From assembly GCA_020846715.1 (NCBI GenBank), contig JADLDK010000023.1, positions 1 to 64,000 on the forward strand: 64,000 nt of DNA, written 5' to 3'. Positions 34,038 to 43,579 of this stretch are shown one piece after another. The DNA is from Armatimonadota bacterium (GTDB taxonomy: Bacteria; Armatimonadota; UBA5829; DSUL01). Numbering within the stretch: the stretch's first letter is position 1; each line of letters starts with the position of its first letter. Below the pieces are notes generated by a model. That model ran no database searches and was not told where the DNA came from. It saw only the letters and a program-made list of their open reading frames with translations. Made by a program: the position numbers and the translations under genes.

Positions 34038-34857
34038 TGACGAACCCTACTGCAGCTACAGCCGCGGCATAGCCGAATTGGCTGTCAGCGAATCCCTTCT
34101 GGTACAGATAGGTCAGGAGCACGTCCGTAGAGGAGTTGCTCTGATTCTGATTCATCACGTAAACCAACCCGAAGACGTTGAGCGCGTGAATGATGAGGTA
34201 GAGCACGCCGAGCTTGAACACCTCCCAGACGAGCGGGAAGGTGATGTAGCGAAATCTAAGAATTCCGGTAGCCCCGTCTATCTCAGCAGCCTCGTTGAAA
34301 GCCTGAGGAATGTTCCGGATTCCTGCGGCGAACAGCAGAATGTAGAACCCCAGAGCAGCCCAGATGTTGACAGCGATGATCGCGAAAAGGGATGTGGACC
34401 CCGCCAGCCACGTTTGTTTCAGTGCCCCCAGCCCAATTAGCCCGAGAGCAGCATTCAGCAATCCCGCATCGCGGTCGTAGATGAAAAACCACAGGCTCGC
34501 AACCGCCACCACAGTGATAACGTTGGGGAACAGATAGACAGCCAGGAAGAAACCTGCGCCCCGAATACGGGATGACAACACGGAGGCGACGAACAGCCCG
34601 GCCGGCAGCATAACCGCCGCTCCAACTACGAGAAAAAGCAGGTTGTGCATCAGGTACCGGGTGAACTCGGGCGGCTGTTCCGTGAAAAGCTGTCTGTAGT
34701 TTTGCAGCCCAATGAACGTCTTGCGCGCTGAGAGGCCACTCCACTCGTACAGCGACAGATGGAAAGACTGCGCCATCGGGTACAGCACAAAGAGCCCGTA
34801 CAGCAGCACTGCCGGCAAAAGCATCAGGGCTATGAAGGTTGTTCTACCTTTTTGCAT
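33976..34857 (-). CDS. Carbohydrate ABC transporter permease (MalF/UgpA type)
   Basis: 293 residues if started at 34857 (MQKGRTTFIALMLLPAVLLYG). An upstream in-frame extension to 35037 codes for an odd Cys/Lys stretch and is less likely. Six hydrophobic segments and the EAA loop EAAEIDGATGILRFRYITFPLVWE (given as EAAEIDGATGILRFRYIT) are typical of sugar-uptake permeases of the binding-protein-dependent family. No partner permease, binding protein or ATPase is adjacent. The last 62 bp overlap the tolC-type gene. A perfect 7-bp-arm inverted repeat AGTGCCA-ACC-TGGCACT lies upstream (34909-34925). Confidence 0.8.
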   Translation of the reverse strand: MQKGRTTFIALMLLPAVLLYGLFVLYPMAQSFHLSLYEWSGLSARKTFIGLQNYRQLFTEQPPEFTRYLMHNLLFLVVGAAVMLPAGLFVASVLSSRIRGAGFFLAVYLFPNVITVVAVASLWFFIYDRDAGLLNAALGLIGLGALKQTWLAGSTSLFAIIAVNIWAALGFYILLFAAGIRNIPQAFNEAAEIDGATGILRFRYITFPLVWEVFKLGVLYLIIHALNVFGLVYVMNQNQSNSSTDVLLTYLYQKGFADSQFGYAAAVAAVGFVITLLAVLFSLRLLRRETVQY

Positions 34858-34908
34858 CCACTTGGGATATTGGACGCCAGGCGCCCAGCTCCCTGCGCCA
34901 TAGGCCAC

Positions 34909-34925
34909 AGTGCCAACCTGGCACT
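34909..34925. promoter_or_regulatory. Inverted repeat upstream of the ABC permease
   Basis: AGTGCCA-ACC-TGGCACT, a 17-bp perfect palindrome with 7-bp arms, 50-70 bp before the likely start at 34857. Could bind a LacI-type or other dimeric regulator; it could also be chance. Confidence 0.3.
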
Positions 34926-35260
34926 TCTTACAGTTTTTGCAGCGGCAGGTTTCACCCCAGTTGCGCGCCGGGTATTTTTTGTGTGAGGCTGCGTGCGACA
35001 GACGCGTAGCCAAACATAGCTGAGGCGTCCAGGCCAATTTGTCTCTAAGACGAAAGCACGCCCACTATGTCCGCCCATAATGTTCCATCTGTGCGACTGA
35101 GTATAGCTACGCCCACATATATAGCGTCAGCGCACGCGTCCAACCGAGTATTTCTGCCTATAGTGTGGACATGCTAGCTTGATGATTCAACGCGAGGACA
35201 GAACCGATCTGGGAACTAATTGGACACTTTCGAGCCGAAACGAACCACTTCTTCACACAC
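34926..35260. other. Intergenic region between ABC permease and PAS sensor
   Basis: Divergent promoter region with no gene recognised. It holds the N-terminal extension of the permease frame (Cys-Lys-rich, probably not translated), T-rich tracts near 34975-34982 and no clear consensus promoter. No RNA fold stood out. Confidence 0.4.
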
Positions 35261-37219
35261 ATGAACACTCCTCACTCATCGCATGAGACTGATGATCCGT
35301 TCGAAAATGCGGACGAGACACTTGCGCTCTCCATTGTAGACGCGCTGCCGGAAGCGGCTTTTGTTACAGACCCTCTCGGACAGATCGAGTTTTGCAACGA
35401 GCGCGCCAGGACACATTTCGGCGCACCTCCGGCGGACATCCTTTCCATCTTGAAGCAACGCACGCATCCGGACGACCTGGCAGAACTGCTGGAGGGCTGG
35501 CAACGAGCGATTGACACCGATTCGCCTCTTGACACTGAGTTTCGCCTCCTGCAGCCGGCAGGCGAAATCTATCGCATCCAGCATCTGCAGTTCAATCCTA
35601 TCAAGGACAGAAAAGGACAGGTGACCAGATGGCTCGGAATGGTCACGGACATTCACGATAGACAGCGCCTGGAAGCGGTGCGACGATTTCTGACTCAGCT
35701 TGCCTCGCTGCCACAGAGCTTTGGGCGGGGGTCGCAGACACTGACCGAAGCAGCGCGTCTGGCTGTCGCAACTATTGCGGATTGGTGCATTATTTATCTG
35801 ACGGACGCAAACGGGGCCGTACGCCATATTGAGGCGGCGCACAGTGAGTTCGTAAAGTACGACTGGACAGGTGAGTCAGGCAGCCCGTCCTCCGTGGAGC
35901 ACGACCTGCCCGCGGGAATCTTCAGCGTATGGCATTCAGGATCACCTGAGATACGTTCAGACGTCCACGATGAGGATCTGAGAGCTCTGGCTCACAACGA
36001 AGAAGAGTTGCGGACTCTGCGTGAAGCGGGTGTGACGTCGCTGATGGTTTGGCCTCTGAAAGCACAGGGCAATGTGGTGGGCGCGGTTCTTCTTGCATCA
36101 AGCCAGCGCGGGCACAAGTATGACTCCACAGATATGGAGATTGCCGGAGCGCTGGCGGAGTGGATTGCTGCCGCAATTGAAGCCGCGCGCTTACTCCATA
36201 GCAAAGACGACGAGATTGCGCGACATACTTTGGAGCAGGCGAGGCTGCTGGAGCGCGAGCAACGCTTTCAGGCGATGGCAGACGCGGCGCCTGTGTTGCT
36301 GTGGATGACTGATACAAACGGGGATTTCAGGCACTTCAACAACTCATGGCTTGAGTTTCGAGGCAGGACACTGGCGCAGGAAGAAAAGTCGGGCTGGACG
36401 CAGGGAGTCTACCCGGCCGATCTGGCGCTGTGGAAACAGTCCTTCGCCAACCATTTTAAGCGCCGTCAACCACTGCGCACGGAGTTTCGGTTGAGGCGCA
36501 GCGACGGAGAATACCGCTGGATGCTCAGCTCCGGACGAGCGCGTTACGCATCAGACGGGGCTTTCCTCGGGTACATCGGCTCCTGCGTTGATATAACCGC
36601 ACACAAAGCTGCGGAGGAAGAGAACGCGGCTCTGCTTCATCAGATACAGAACGCGGCGCAGCACGAAAGAGAGTTCCTCCGGGATGTTCTGGCCAGCATG
36701 ACGCAGGGGCGCGTGATACTGTGCGACACAGCCGCAGACCTTCCACCCCGGCTTGTCACCTGTGACGGAGAGATAGATCTGGCGCCTCCAACTCTGCGTG
36801 TGTTGCGTGAGCACACAGAAAGAGCCTCACTCACAGCCGGGCTGCCTCAAGATCGCTGGGAAGATTTTATCACCGCCGTAGGGGAAGCCGCACTCAATGC
36901 TGTTATGCATGCGGGTGGCGGTATAGCTCACATTTACGCGCGGGCTGGCACGGTGCAGGTGTGGGTTGAGGACACTGGCGGAGGGATCGCTGTTGAAAAG
37001 CTCCCGAGGGCGACACTGGAGCGCGGCTATACAACCGCAGGGAGCTTCGGTCACGGGTTTTGGCTAATGCTTGAAATGGCGGACAGAATCTGGCTCTTGA
37101 CCGGCCCTACCGGCACGACAGTTGTGCTGGAACAATACTGCGCTCCTCCGGAGCCTGGCTGGCTTCAAGCGAAAAGTAACTCCGTTGCCACTTTCGGACC
37201 AATGCAGCCGGGCGCCTGA
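35261..37219 (+). CDS. PAS-GAF-PAS sensor with HATPase (RsbW-like) domain
   Basis: 652 residues, cytoplasmic, no membrane segments. PAS 1 about 22-130 (DALPEAAFVTDPLGQIEFCN ... LGMVTDIHDRQRLEA); GAF about 135-300 (ATIADWCIIYLTDANG ... AALAEWIAAAIEAA is GAF-like ending); PAS 2 about 325-455 (MADAAPVLLWMTDTNGDFRH ... YIGSCVDITAHKAAEEEN). An ATPase domain lies near 545-640 with ITAVGEAALNAVMHAGG (N box) and VEDTGGGI (G1 box), of the HATPase_c_2 type used by anti-sigma kinases. There is no phospho-acceptor His domain (DHp) and no receiver, so it is more likely an anti-sigma factor or stress-response regulator than a classic histidine kinase. Confidence 0.85.
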   Translation: MNTPHSSHETDDPFENADETLALSIVDALPEAAFVTDPLGQIEFCNERARTHFGAPPADILSILKQRTHPDDLAELLEGWQRAIDTDSPLDTEFRLLQPAGEIYRIQHLQFNPIKDRKGQVTRWLGMVTDIHDRQRLEAVRRFLTQLASLPQSFGRGSQTLTEAARLAVATIADWCIIYLTDANGAVRHIEAAHSEFVKYDWTGESGSPSSVEHDLPAGIFSVWHSGSPEIRSDVHDEDLRALAHNEEELRTLREAGVTSLMVWPLKAQGNVVGAVLLASSQRGHKYDSTDMEIAGALAEWIAAAIEAARLLHSKDDEIARHTLEQARLLEREQRFQAMADAAPVLLWMTDTNGDFRHFNNSWLEFRGRTLAQEEKSGWTQGVYPADLALWKQSFANHFKRRQPLRTEFRLRRSDGEYRWMLSSGRARYASDGAFLGYIGSCVDITAHKAAEEENAALLHQIQNAAQHEREFLRDVLASMTQGRVILCDTAADLPPRLVTCDGEIDLAPPTLRVLREHTERASLTAGLPQDRWEDFITAVGEAALNAVMHAGGGIAHIYARAGTVQVWVEDTGGGIAVEKLPRATLERGYTTAGSFGHGFWLMLEMADRIWLLTGPTGTTVVLEQYCAPPEPGWLQAKSNSVATFGPMQPGA

Positions 37220-37355
37220 CGTCGCGCGAGTAATGCGCCGGAACTGATACCTTCACCGCTCACTGTGGAAAAACCAGAAGGCTTCAGAACGCACGGAGGC
37301 ACACAGAGACCGAGGGCGAAACTCCTTGCCCGCGCACAGCGTATAGCCAATAGCT

Positions 37356-37985
37356 ATGTTGCAACAAAGCATTCAATGGATTTGCTGGAATATCTACCTC
37401 GCAGTCATCCCGGTTATTCTGGGTTACGTGCTGGCGCGTCTGATTTCGCAGAGGCGACAGCGAGTTGTCCCGATGGGAATAGTCGCACTGGTGGGGGTGG
37501 CATGGCTGGCTTTTCTGCCCAACAGCTGCTACCTTCTCACGGAATGGCGGCACTTTCTGGATACTCTTTACTTTGGCGGACTCTACCACGAAGCCCGGCT
37601 CAGTCCGGACGGCGCTATGCGTTTTCTCGCCTACACCGCATTTTACGCGCTCTACAGCGGGTGCGGTATGGTCTGTTTCGCACTGTCGATTCGGCCACTT
37701 GCGCGCGTACTTCGCACGCGCGGCGTGAACGTGGTGCTGCCGGGCATCGCGCTGTTCTTACTGGTGGCGCTCGGGGTTTATCTCGGGCTCATCTTGAGAT
37801 ACAATAGCTGGGATATTGTCGCGCGCCCCGGTGTCATTGCCGCCTCAATCGCCAACGTACTCAGCCGTCCGCGCCTGGGCATGGTGATTGTGGGATTCGC
37901 TGCTTTTCTGTGGATAGCCTACAGCGCCATAGATATCTGGATTGATGGCTTTTCTCAGCGAATTAGCTCTCGCACCGTCACGTGA
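37356..37985 (+). CDS. DUF1361 family membrane protein
   Basis: 209 residues, six predicted membrane segments (ICWNIYLAVIPVILGYVLA, GIVALVGVAWLAFLPNSCYL, LAYTAFYALYSGCGMVCFAL, VLPGIALFLLVALGVYLGLI and others). FLPNSCYLLTEW is close to the LPNAPYLLTD motif that defines DUF1361. Role unknown; members occur in many Gram-positive and Gram-negative bacteria. Its gene is followed closely by the GNAT acetyltransferase. Confidence 0.75.
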   Translation: MLQQSIQWICWNIYLAVIPVILGYVLARLISQRRQRVVPMGIVALVGVAWLAFLPNSCYLLTEWRHFLDTLYFGGLYHEARLSPDGAMRFLAYTAFYALYSGCGMVCFALSIRPLARVLRTRGVNVVLPGIALFLLVALGVYLGLILRYNSWDIVARPGVIAASIANVLSRPRLGMVIVGFAAFLWIAYSAIDIWIDGFSQRISSRTVT

Positions 37986-38019
37986 GTCTGATACCACAAC
38001 CGTCTCTCAGGAGGAGAGT

Positions 38020-38580
38020 ATGCACGAGCGCCAGCTACGAATGGTGCGTCCAAACTTCGATACCCTGCCCGGCATTGCTTTACCCGATGATATTACGATA
38101 CGAACTTACAGGGAAGGTGATGAAGCGCTGTGGGCAAGCATTGTCAATACCGGGCTCGGCGGCAGCCACACAGAGCACTCTGCGCATCAAGAGCTGACTG
38201 ATCGCCTGCAGTTCGACCCGGCAGGGCTGTTTTTTGCTGTTCTAGACGGGGAGGCGGTGGGAACGGCGTGTGCGTGGCGCGAACGGCCCGAAGAGTGCGA
38301 GGTCGGCTACGTCCACATGGTCTGTGTTCGGCCAGAAGCGCAGGGGCGTGGCCTGGGTTATCTCTTGACCCTGCACGTTCTGCACTACTTCCGCGACCGC
38401 GGATTCAGCAGCGCGATTCTGGATACGGATGATTTCCGTATTCCGGCCATCAAGAGCTACTTGCGACTGGGTTTCCGGCCGCGCTATTTTGATCTGAGCC
38501 ATGCCGAGCGCTGGGAGCGTTTGGCGCAGGACGCTGGGCTTGCGCTACCAGAAGAGGTGGCTGAAGCCGTTCTGATCTAG
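38020..38580 (+). CDS. GNAT-family N-acetyltransferase
   Basis: 186 residues from ATG 38020 with AGGAGG 8 nt before; an upstream in-frame extension into DUF1361 is unlikely. GNAT fold marks: TIRTYREGDEALWASIVN, VGYVHMVCVRPEAQGRGLGY (acetyl-CoA pyrophosphate-binding R/QxxGxG/A), LLTLHVLHYFRDRGFSSA, and IPAIKSYLRLGFRPRY. Substrate unknown. Its stop TAG lies inside the palindrome CTAG that also provides the stop of the convergent typA gene. Confidence 0.85.
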   Translation: MHERQLRMVRPNFDTLPGIALPDDITIRTYREGDEALWASIVNTGLGGSHTEHSAHQELTDRLQFDPAGLFFAVLDGEAVGTACAWRERPEECEVGYVHMVCVRPEAQGRGLGYLLTLHVLHYFRDRGFSSAILDTDDFRIPAIKSYLRLGFRPRYFDLSHAERWERLAQDAGLALPEEVAEAVLI

Positions 38581-40424
38581 GCTTTGCGCCGAGCGAGGTT
38601 GCGATCCATCTCCCGCAGGATCCGCTTGCGGAAGCGAAGGGCGTCCGGAGTAACCTCCAGTAACTCATCGTCACCGATGAATGACAGCGCCTGCTCAAGC
38701 ATAAATTGTCGCGCTGGTGTAATAAGCACGGTAGCGTCTTCAGTGGAAGAGCGCATGTTGGTGGCGTGCTTGGCTTTGGTGATGTTCACCACCATGTCTT
38801 CTGAGCGCGAGTTCTCCCCGACTACCTGACCCTCATAGACCTCATCACCGGGAGAGATAAAGAACGTGGCGCGCTCTTGAAGTGGCGCTATGGCGTACGC
38901 TGTTGTGCGTCCAGTTTCCTTGGAGACAAGACTTCCGCGCGTGCGGGTAACAATGTCCCCACGGTATGGCCCGTACTCCTTGAACAACCGGCTCATCAAA
39001 CCCAGACCACGCGTCCACGTGAGAAAATCTGTTCTAAAGCCAATCAGGCCCCGGGTAGGCACTTCGAAAATCAACCGGTTGTTGCCACCTTCGTCTTTCG
39101 CCATGGAGACCATTTCTCCGCGCCGGCGCGAAACCTCTTCGATGATAGTTCCAATAGCGTCATCGCTGACGTCAAGAGTGAGCTCTTCGATTGGCTCGCA
39201 CAAGACGCCATCCACAGTCCGTGTGATAGCGCGAGGCTTGCTGACGGTAACTTCATAGCCTTCCCGTCGCATCGTCTCCAGAAGAATTGCGAGCTGAAGT
39301 TCACCGCGCCCGGAGACGTTCAGGGCATCGGGGCTACCCGTCGGCTCCACGCGAAGGCTTACGTTCGTCTTGATCTCACGGTCCAGACGCGCTGACAGAT
39401 TTCGCATAGTCACGTACTTGCCAGACCTGCCTGCCCACGGACCGTTGTTGACAACAAAATCCATGCTGACGGTAGGCTCATCAATCTGAATGAGAGGCAG
39501 CGATTCCGGCTGAGTGGCGTCGGCGATCGTCTCGCCAATCTGAACTTCCGGATAGCCCGCCAGCAGGACAATGTCTCCCGCGCTGACCTCATCGGCCTCA
39601 CTCCGGTGCAGACCATCGTAAGTCATCACCCGCGTCAGCCCGAATCGATCCAGCGTGCCATCCCGCTTGATGATCGCCACCTGCTGCCCCCTGGTCAGGT
39701 GTCCTCGCAGCACTTTGCCACCGAACAGTCTCCCAAGGTGGTCGTCGTAGTCAAGCATCGTTACCTGAAGCTGAAGCGGCAAATCCATAGCAACTCTGGG
39801 CGCAGGAATGTGCTGCAGGATAGTCTTGAACAGCGGCTCTATACCGTGCGGCTCATCATCTGGATCGTTGATGGCGTAACCGGCTATTCCGGAAGCGAAG
39901 ATGTAGGGGAAGTCAAGCTGCTCATCACGGCACCCCATCTCGATGAAGAGTTCCAGCACCTCATCCACAACCTCCCACGGACGCGCCCCGGGGCGATCGA
40001 TCTTGTTGATGACCACGATCGGTTGAAGGTTCTGCTCCAGCGCCTTTTTCAGCACAAAACGAGTCTGAGGCATTGGGCCTTCACAGGCGTCCACAAGCAA
40101 CAGAACTCCATCAACACTTTTTAGTATCCGTTCAACTTCCCCGCCAAAGTCTGAGTGTCCGGGCGTGTCAAAGATGTTGATCTTGGCGCCGTTGTAGTGA
40201 ACTGCCGTAACCTTGGACAGAATAGTGATGCCTTTTTCACGCTCCAGATCATTGGAGTCCATCACTCGCTCTGCGACCACCTGGTTTGACCGGAAGGTGC
40301 CGCTCTCACGAAGGATGACGTCCACGAGTGTGGTTTTGCCGTGATCAACGTGTGCGATGATGGCGAGGTTGCGGATGTCCTCACGGACATTGATGGCCGG
40401 TGGCGTTAGCTCTGCAATGCTCAT
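38577..40424 (-). CDS. typA: GTP-binding protein TypA/BipA
   Basis: 615 residues, normal length. Translational GTPase of the EF-G group that binds the 70S ribosome and helps late assembly of the 50S subunit and stress responses. G1 [11 protein letters not shown]3 [11 protein letters not shown]4 [10 protein letters not shown], and the TypA-typical C-terminal half [20 protein letters not shown]. Start ATG at 40424. The gene is convergent with the GNAT gene, sharing CTAG at the two stops. Confidence 0.97.
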   Translation of the reverse strand: MSIAELTPPAINVREDIRNLAIIAHVDHGKTTLVDVILRESGTFRSNQVVAERVMDSNDLEREKGITILSKVTAVHYNGAKINIFDTPGHSDFGGEVERILKSVDGVLLLVDACEGPMPQTRFVLKKALEQNLQPIVVINKIDRPGARPWEVVDEVLELFIEMGCRDEQLDFPYIFASGIAGYAINDPDDEPHGIEPLFKTILQHIPAPRVAMDLPLQLQVTMLDYDDHLGRLFGGKVLRGHLTRGQQVAIIKRDGTLDRFGLTRVMTYDGLHRSEADEVSAGDIVLLAGYPEVQIGETIADATQPESLPLIQIDEPTVSMDFVVNNGPWAGRSGKYVTMRNLSARLDREIKTNVSLRVEPTGSPDALNVSGRGELQLAILLETMRREGYEVTVSKPRAITRTVDGVLCEPIEELTLDVSDDAIGTIIEEVSRRRGEMVSMAKDEGGNNRLIFEVPTRGLIGFRTDFLTWTRGLGLMSRLFKEYGPYRGDIVTRTRGSLVSKETGRTTAYAIAPLQERATFFISPGDEVYEGQVVGENSRSEDMVVNITKAKHATNMRSSTEDATVLITPARQFMLEQALSFIGDDELLEVTPDALRFRKRILREMDRNLARRKA

Positions 40425-40599
40425 ATATTGGATGGATAAACACTAGAAAGGCCGGAGTTCCCGCTTGGGCTTCCGGCCGTTAAGTCGAAATCAGCGCTTC
40501 TTTCTACTATTCCATTTTACCACCAGGCGCCACTGCGGGGCAAATAGTTGTGACGAAGGTAGCTTTAAGATTTTGAACACGCACGCTGATAATAAGATT

Positions 40600-41709
40600 A
40601 TGTTCAATTTCCGCAAGAAGAGATACATCAGTCCAAAGTGGCACGATCGCTCGGCGCAGGAGCTTTCTGAGGTTGCCCTTCCGTTGGTGTCCTTTGTCCT
40701 CAGCGCCCTCAACACCCCTATGGATCTTGTCGTGAGCCCCGGTGCGCAACAGAGCCGGTCGTTCCTCGATTCCACACTGCGCCTGCGCCAGCGCATCGGC
40801 GAGGAATGCGCGCGTCCTACAGATATCGACAGCGTGCGTGAAGAGCTTGAGAACCTGAGCGCCGATTTTGGAAGATGGCAGCGAGAGCAGATCGACCAGC
40901 TCGTGAGTGAGTTTGCGACGTCAGTTCAGACGCTGGCTTCCACAGCCAACGCGGCGGTTGACGATTCGTCTTCCACTCTTTACGGAATGACGGATATTCA
41001 GAAGTCACTCGAGCGGGTACACAAAAGCGATGACATAGTGGAGATCAGAAAGGTGGTCGCCACACAAATCGACGCGGCGAGGGCACTCATCCAACGGCAA
41101 CGAGTTTCAGAGCAACTCCATCGGCAAACTATAGGCGAGCGCTTGAAGAAGACAGAGGCGCAGTTGGCCTCCGCGCGCGCCGCCAGCTACACAGACCATC
41201 TCACGTCCATCGCAAATCGCGCTGCCTTTGACTACTATTCCTCCACAACAATGCAGAAGACACGCGAAGGACAAGGGCCGTTTTGTGTGGCTCTGCTGGA
41301 CGTTGACAGCCTCAAACAGATCAATGACAACTTTGGTCATGCGGCGGGGGATCAGGCTCTGAAAGCCATGGCACTGCAGCTCAATCAGTCCATCGGTAAG
41401 GCAGGACTTGTGGCGCGTCTGAGTGGGGACGAGTTTGGAGTTCTTTATCAGGGCCGCTCATCGTCGCTGCACAAAGCACTGAACAGCGCTCTTGCCGCTC
41501 TGCAGCGCACACCTGTTACAGTCAACAGCGCAAACGGACGCAACCAGATCCGGGTTTCCTTCAGCGCGGGTATCGCTGGCTTTCGCGCCAACAGCCTCCT
41601 TTCGACCGTTCTTCGCAGCGCTGACGAAGCCCTGTACGCAGCCAAGGGGAGCGGCAAGAATCAGATTGTAGTAGCTGAGGAATGCGTGGAAGACCGCCAG
41701 GCCGCCTGA
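40600..41709 (+). CDS. Diguanylate cyclase (GGDEF domain)
   Basis: 369 residues from ATG 40600 (MFNFRKKRYISPKWHDRSAQ); the upstream extension lacks support. The N-terminal 210 residues form a helical region (about 70-200) without recognised domain. GGDEF domain from about 215: DHLTSIANRAAFDYY, FCVALLDVDSLKQINDNFGH, ARLSGDEFGVLYQG, and the end ALYAAKGSGKNQIV. The signature is SGDEF, a known active variation of GGDEF. The RxxD inhibitory site is not seen. Makes c-di-GMP from two GTP. No EAL partner in the window. Confidence 0.9.
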   Translation: MFNFRKKRYISPKWHDRSAQELSEVALPLVSFVLSALNTPMDLVVSPGAQQSRSFLDSTLRLRQRIGEECARPTDIDSVREELENLSADFGRWQREQIDQLVSEFATSVQTLASTANAAVDDSSSTLYGMTDIQKSLERVHKSDDIVEIRKVVATQIDAARALIQRQRVSEQLHRQTIGERLKKTEAQLASARAASYTDHLTSIANRAAFDYYSSTTMQKTREGQGPFCVALLDVDSLKQINDNFGHAAGDQALKAMALQLNQSIGKAGLVARLSGDEFGVLYQGRSSSLHKALNSALAALQRTPVTVNSANGRNQIRVSFSAGIAGFRANSLLSTVLRSADEALYAAKGSGKNQIVVAEECVEDRQAA

Positions 41710-41794
41710 GACACAACAGGACTGAGACCCAAAGCAGGCTTCAGCGACGACTTTCTGGAACAGCTTATCAGTCTTGCAAACTCAGGAGGTCGTT

Positions 41795-42874
41795 GTGAAA
41801 GAACTGAAAGTGGGCCTGATCGGGGCTGGAGGAATGGGGCAACACCTGGCGGTGCAATGTGATTCACTCGAAGAGGCGCAACTGGTTGCCGCTGCTGACC
41901 CGAGTGAAGAAGCGCTCCAGCGCCTGGCTTCCAAAGTGGGAGAGTCTCGCATAGTCCAAACAGCCGGGGCTGACCAGACACAGGTGGGAGCGGGCACAGA
42001 AGTTTCCAGTGAAGACACAGCCGCAGCCGGCTCTGACGTCAGACGCTACGCTGACTACAACGATCTGCTCGCTTCAGACGTTGACGGCGTCATTATCGCC
42101 GCACCGAATAATCTCCATGCGGATATTGCGGTAGCTGCGGCCAACAAAGGCAAGCATATCTTTTGCGAAAAGCCTATGGCACTGGGCATAGCTGAGTGCG
42201 ACCGCATGCTTGAAGCGGCTGAAAAAGCGGGCGTGACGCTCATGGTCGGGCAGGTTCTTCGGCTGATTCCCGTTTTCTGGCAGAGTCACAAAATCGCGAC
42301 TGGTGGCGACATAGGAAAGCCATTTGCCATAAACATTACACGTCTTTCGAGCTGGTGGTTTGGTCCCGGCTGGCGATCTCAGAAAGCGAAATCGGGCGGC
42401 GTAGTCTATGAAGTCCACGTTCACGAGCTGGACTTTATGCGCCACGTCCTGGGGGAAGCGGAATCCGTCTATGCCAGCATGGGGCACTTCACAGCGGCAG
42501 GCGTTGACTACGAAGACACTGCTTTCATTCAGATCCGCTTCCGGAACGGCGGCATCGGTTCACTGCATTGCGGAATCTCTTCAAGCGTGAACCAGTACGG
42601 CATGACCATCCAGTGCACCGAAGGCACACTTGTCAATGAGGGCTTTGGCAAGAGGCTACAGTACGCGCGATTTGGAGAATCTCACCAGGTTATCGAGCCG
42701 GAAATGATTACGCTTGAGGAGCCCTACCGCGCTGAGTTAGGCTCGTGGGCGCAGCACATTCTGCATGCGGAGCCTATGGTTTTTGATGCGTCCGACGGCA
42801 GAGCGGCCATCGAGCTGGCCGAGGCAGCCTATCGCTCAGCGCAATCCGGCAGCGCAGTGCCCCTGCCACTTTAG
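41795..42874 (+). CDS. Gfo/Idh/MocA-family oxidoreductase A
   Basis: 359 residues starting GTG at 41795, with AGGAGG 6 nt before. NAD(P)-dependent sugar or inositol dehydrogenase family. Rossmann motif GLIGAGGMGQHL, then an insert with VGAGTEVSSEDTAAAGSDVR that is longer than usual, DGVIIAAPNNLHADIA, the catalytic EKPMALGIAECDR, and C-terminal half HVHELDFMRHVLGE with the usual His-Asp pair. One of three such proteins in the window. Substrate unknown. Confidence 0.85.
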   Translation: MKELKVGLIGAGGMGQHLAVQCDSLEEAQLVAAADPSEEALQRLASKVGESRIVQTAGADQTQVGAGTEVSSEDTAAAGSDVRRYADYNDLLASDVDGVIIAAPNNLHADIAVAAANKGKHIFCEKPMALGIAECDRMLEAAEKAGVTLMVGQVLRLIPVFWQSHKIATGGDIGKPFAINITRLSSWWFGPGWRSQKAKSGGVVYEVHVHELDFMRHVLGEAESVYASMGHFTAAGVDYEDTAFIQIRFRNGGIGSLHCGISSSVNQYGMTIQCTEGTLVNEGFGKRLQYARFGESHQVIEPEMITLEEPYRAELGSWAQHILHAEPMVFDASDGRAAIELAEAAYRSAQSGSAVPLPL

Positions 42875-42955
42875 AGCGTAGTGGCCGCGCGAGGAAAGCC
42901 ATCCAGCCGAACGGACTCTTACCGGAGTGAGATAATCGCTTATCCAGGCGTACGG

Positions 42956-43579
42956 TCAGTGATGCTGGGCGATCTGCCGATCCAGAAACGCCGGCCGGCG
43001 CGCTTCGAAGGCTGTGATATCTGACTCGTAACGCAGCGAGATACCGATGTCGTCAAGACCCTTCAGAAGGCGCTCGCGCCGCGATTCATCCACTTCAAAG
43101 CTCATCTCCCAGCCGTGCTGATCGTAAACTTTCTTGACTTCGAGATCGACGGTCAAAGAGTAACCGGGAGACTCTTCCGCGCGCCGAATGAGCTCCTCAA
43201 CTGTTTTTTCCGGCAAAACGACCGGTAACATTCCATTCTTGAAACAGTTGTTGTAGAAAATGTCGGCAAAGGACGGCGCTATGATCGATCGAAAGCCGTA
43301 CTGCGACAGCGCCCACGGAGCGTGTTCGCGTGAAGAGCCACAACCAAAGTTGCGTTCCGTGATGAGGATTTTGGCGCTGTGGTATCCCGGATGGTTGAGC
43401 TCAAACTCAGGATTTGGCGTCTTGCCGTCGTCCAGATAGCGCCAGTCAAAAAACAAGAACTCACCAAAGCCGGTGCGCTCAATGCGCTTCAGGAACTGCT
43501 TGGGAATGATCTGATCGGTGTCAACATTGGCGCGGGGTAGTGGCGCAACAATTCCCTGTACCTTCACAAACGGTTCCAT
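42956..43579 (-). CDS. leuD: 3-isopropylmalate dehydratase small subunit LeuD
   Basis: 207 residues from ATG 43579 (an earlier in-frame Met lacks support). Isomerises 2- to 3-isopropylmalate with LeuC in leucine synthesis. Swivelling domain marks: [55 protein letters not shown]. Its ATG overlaps the stop of leuC in TGATG, so translation is coupled; AAGGGAG stands 6 nt before the start. Confidence 0.96.
   Translation of the reverse strand: MEPFVKVQGIVAPLPRANVDTDQIIPKQFLKRIERTGFGEFLFFDWRYLDDGKTPNPEFELNHPGYHSAKILITERNFGCGSSREHAPWALSQYGFRSIIAPSFADIFYNNCFKNGMLPVVLPEKTVEELIRRAEESPGYSLTVDLEVKKVYDQHGWEMSFEVDESRRERLLKGLDDIGISLRYESDITAFEARRPAFLDRQIAQHH

Noticed and set aside
34858-35037. N-terminal extension of the ABC permease (Cys/Lys-rich CRCKNCKKC)
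   Set aside because: It precedes the normal first membrane segment and includes a palindrome; no ribosome-binding site supports it, so treated as upstream DNA.
40450-40482. Hairpin GGCCGGA/TCCGGCC near the start of typA
   Set aside because: Lacks a T run in useful orientation and lies upstream of typA; could be a leader stem but no further support.
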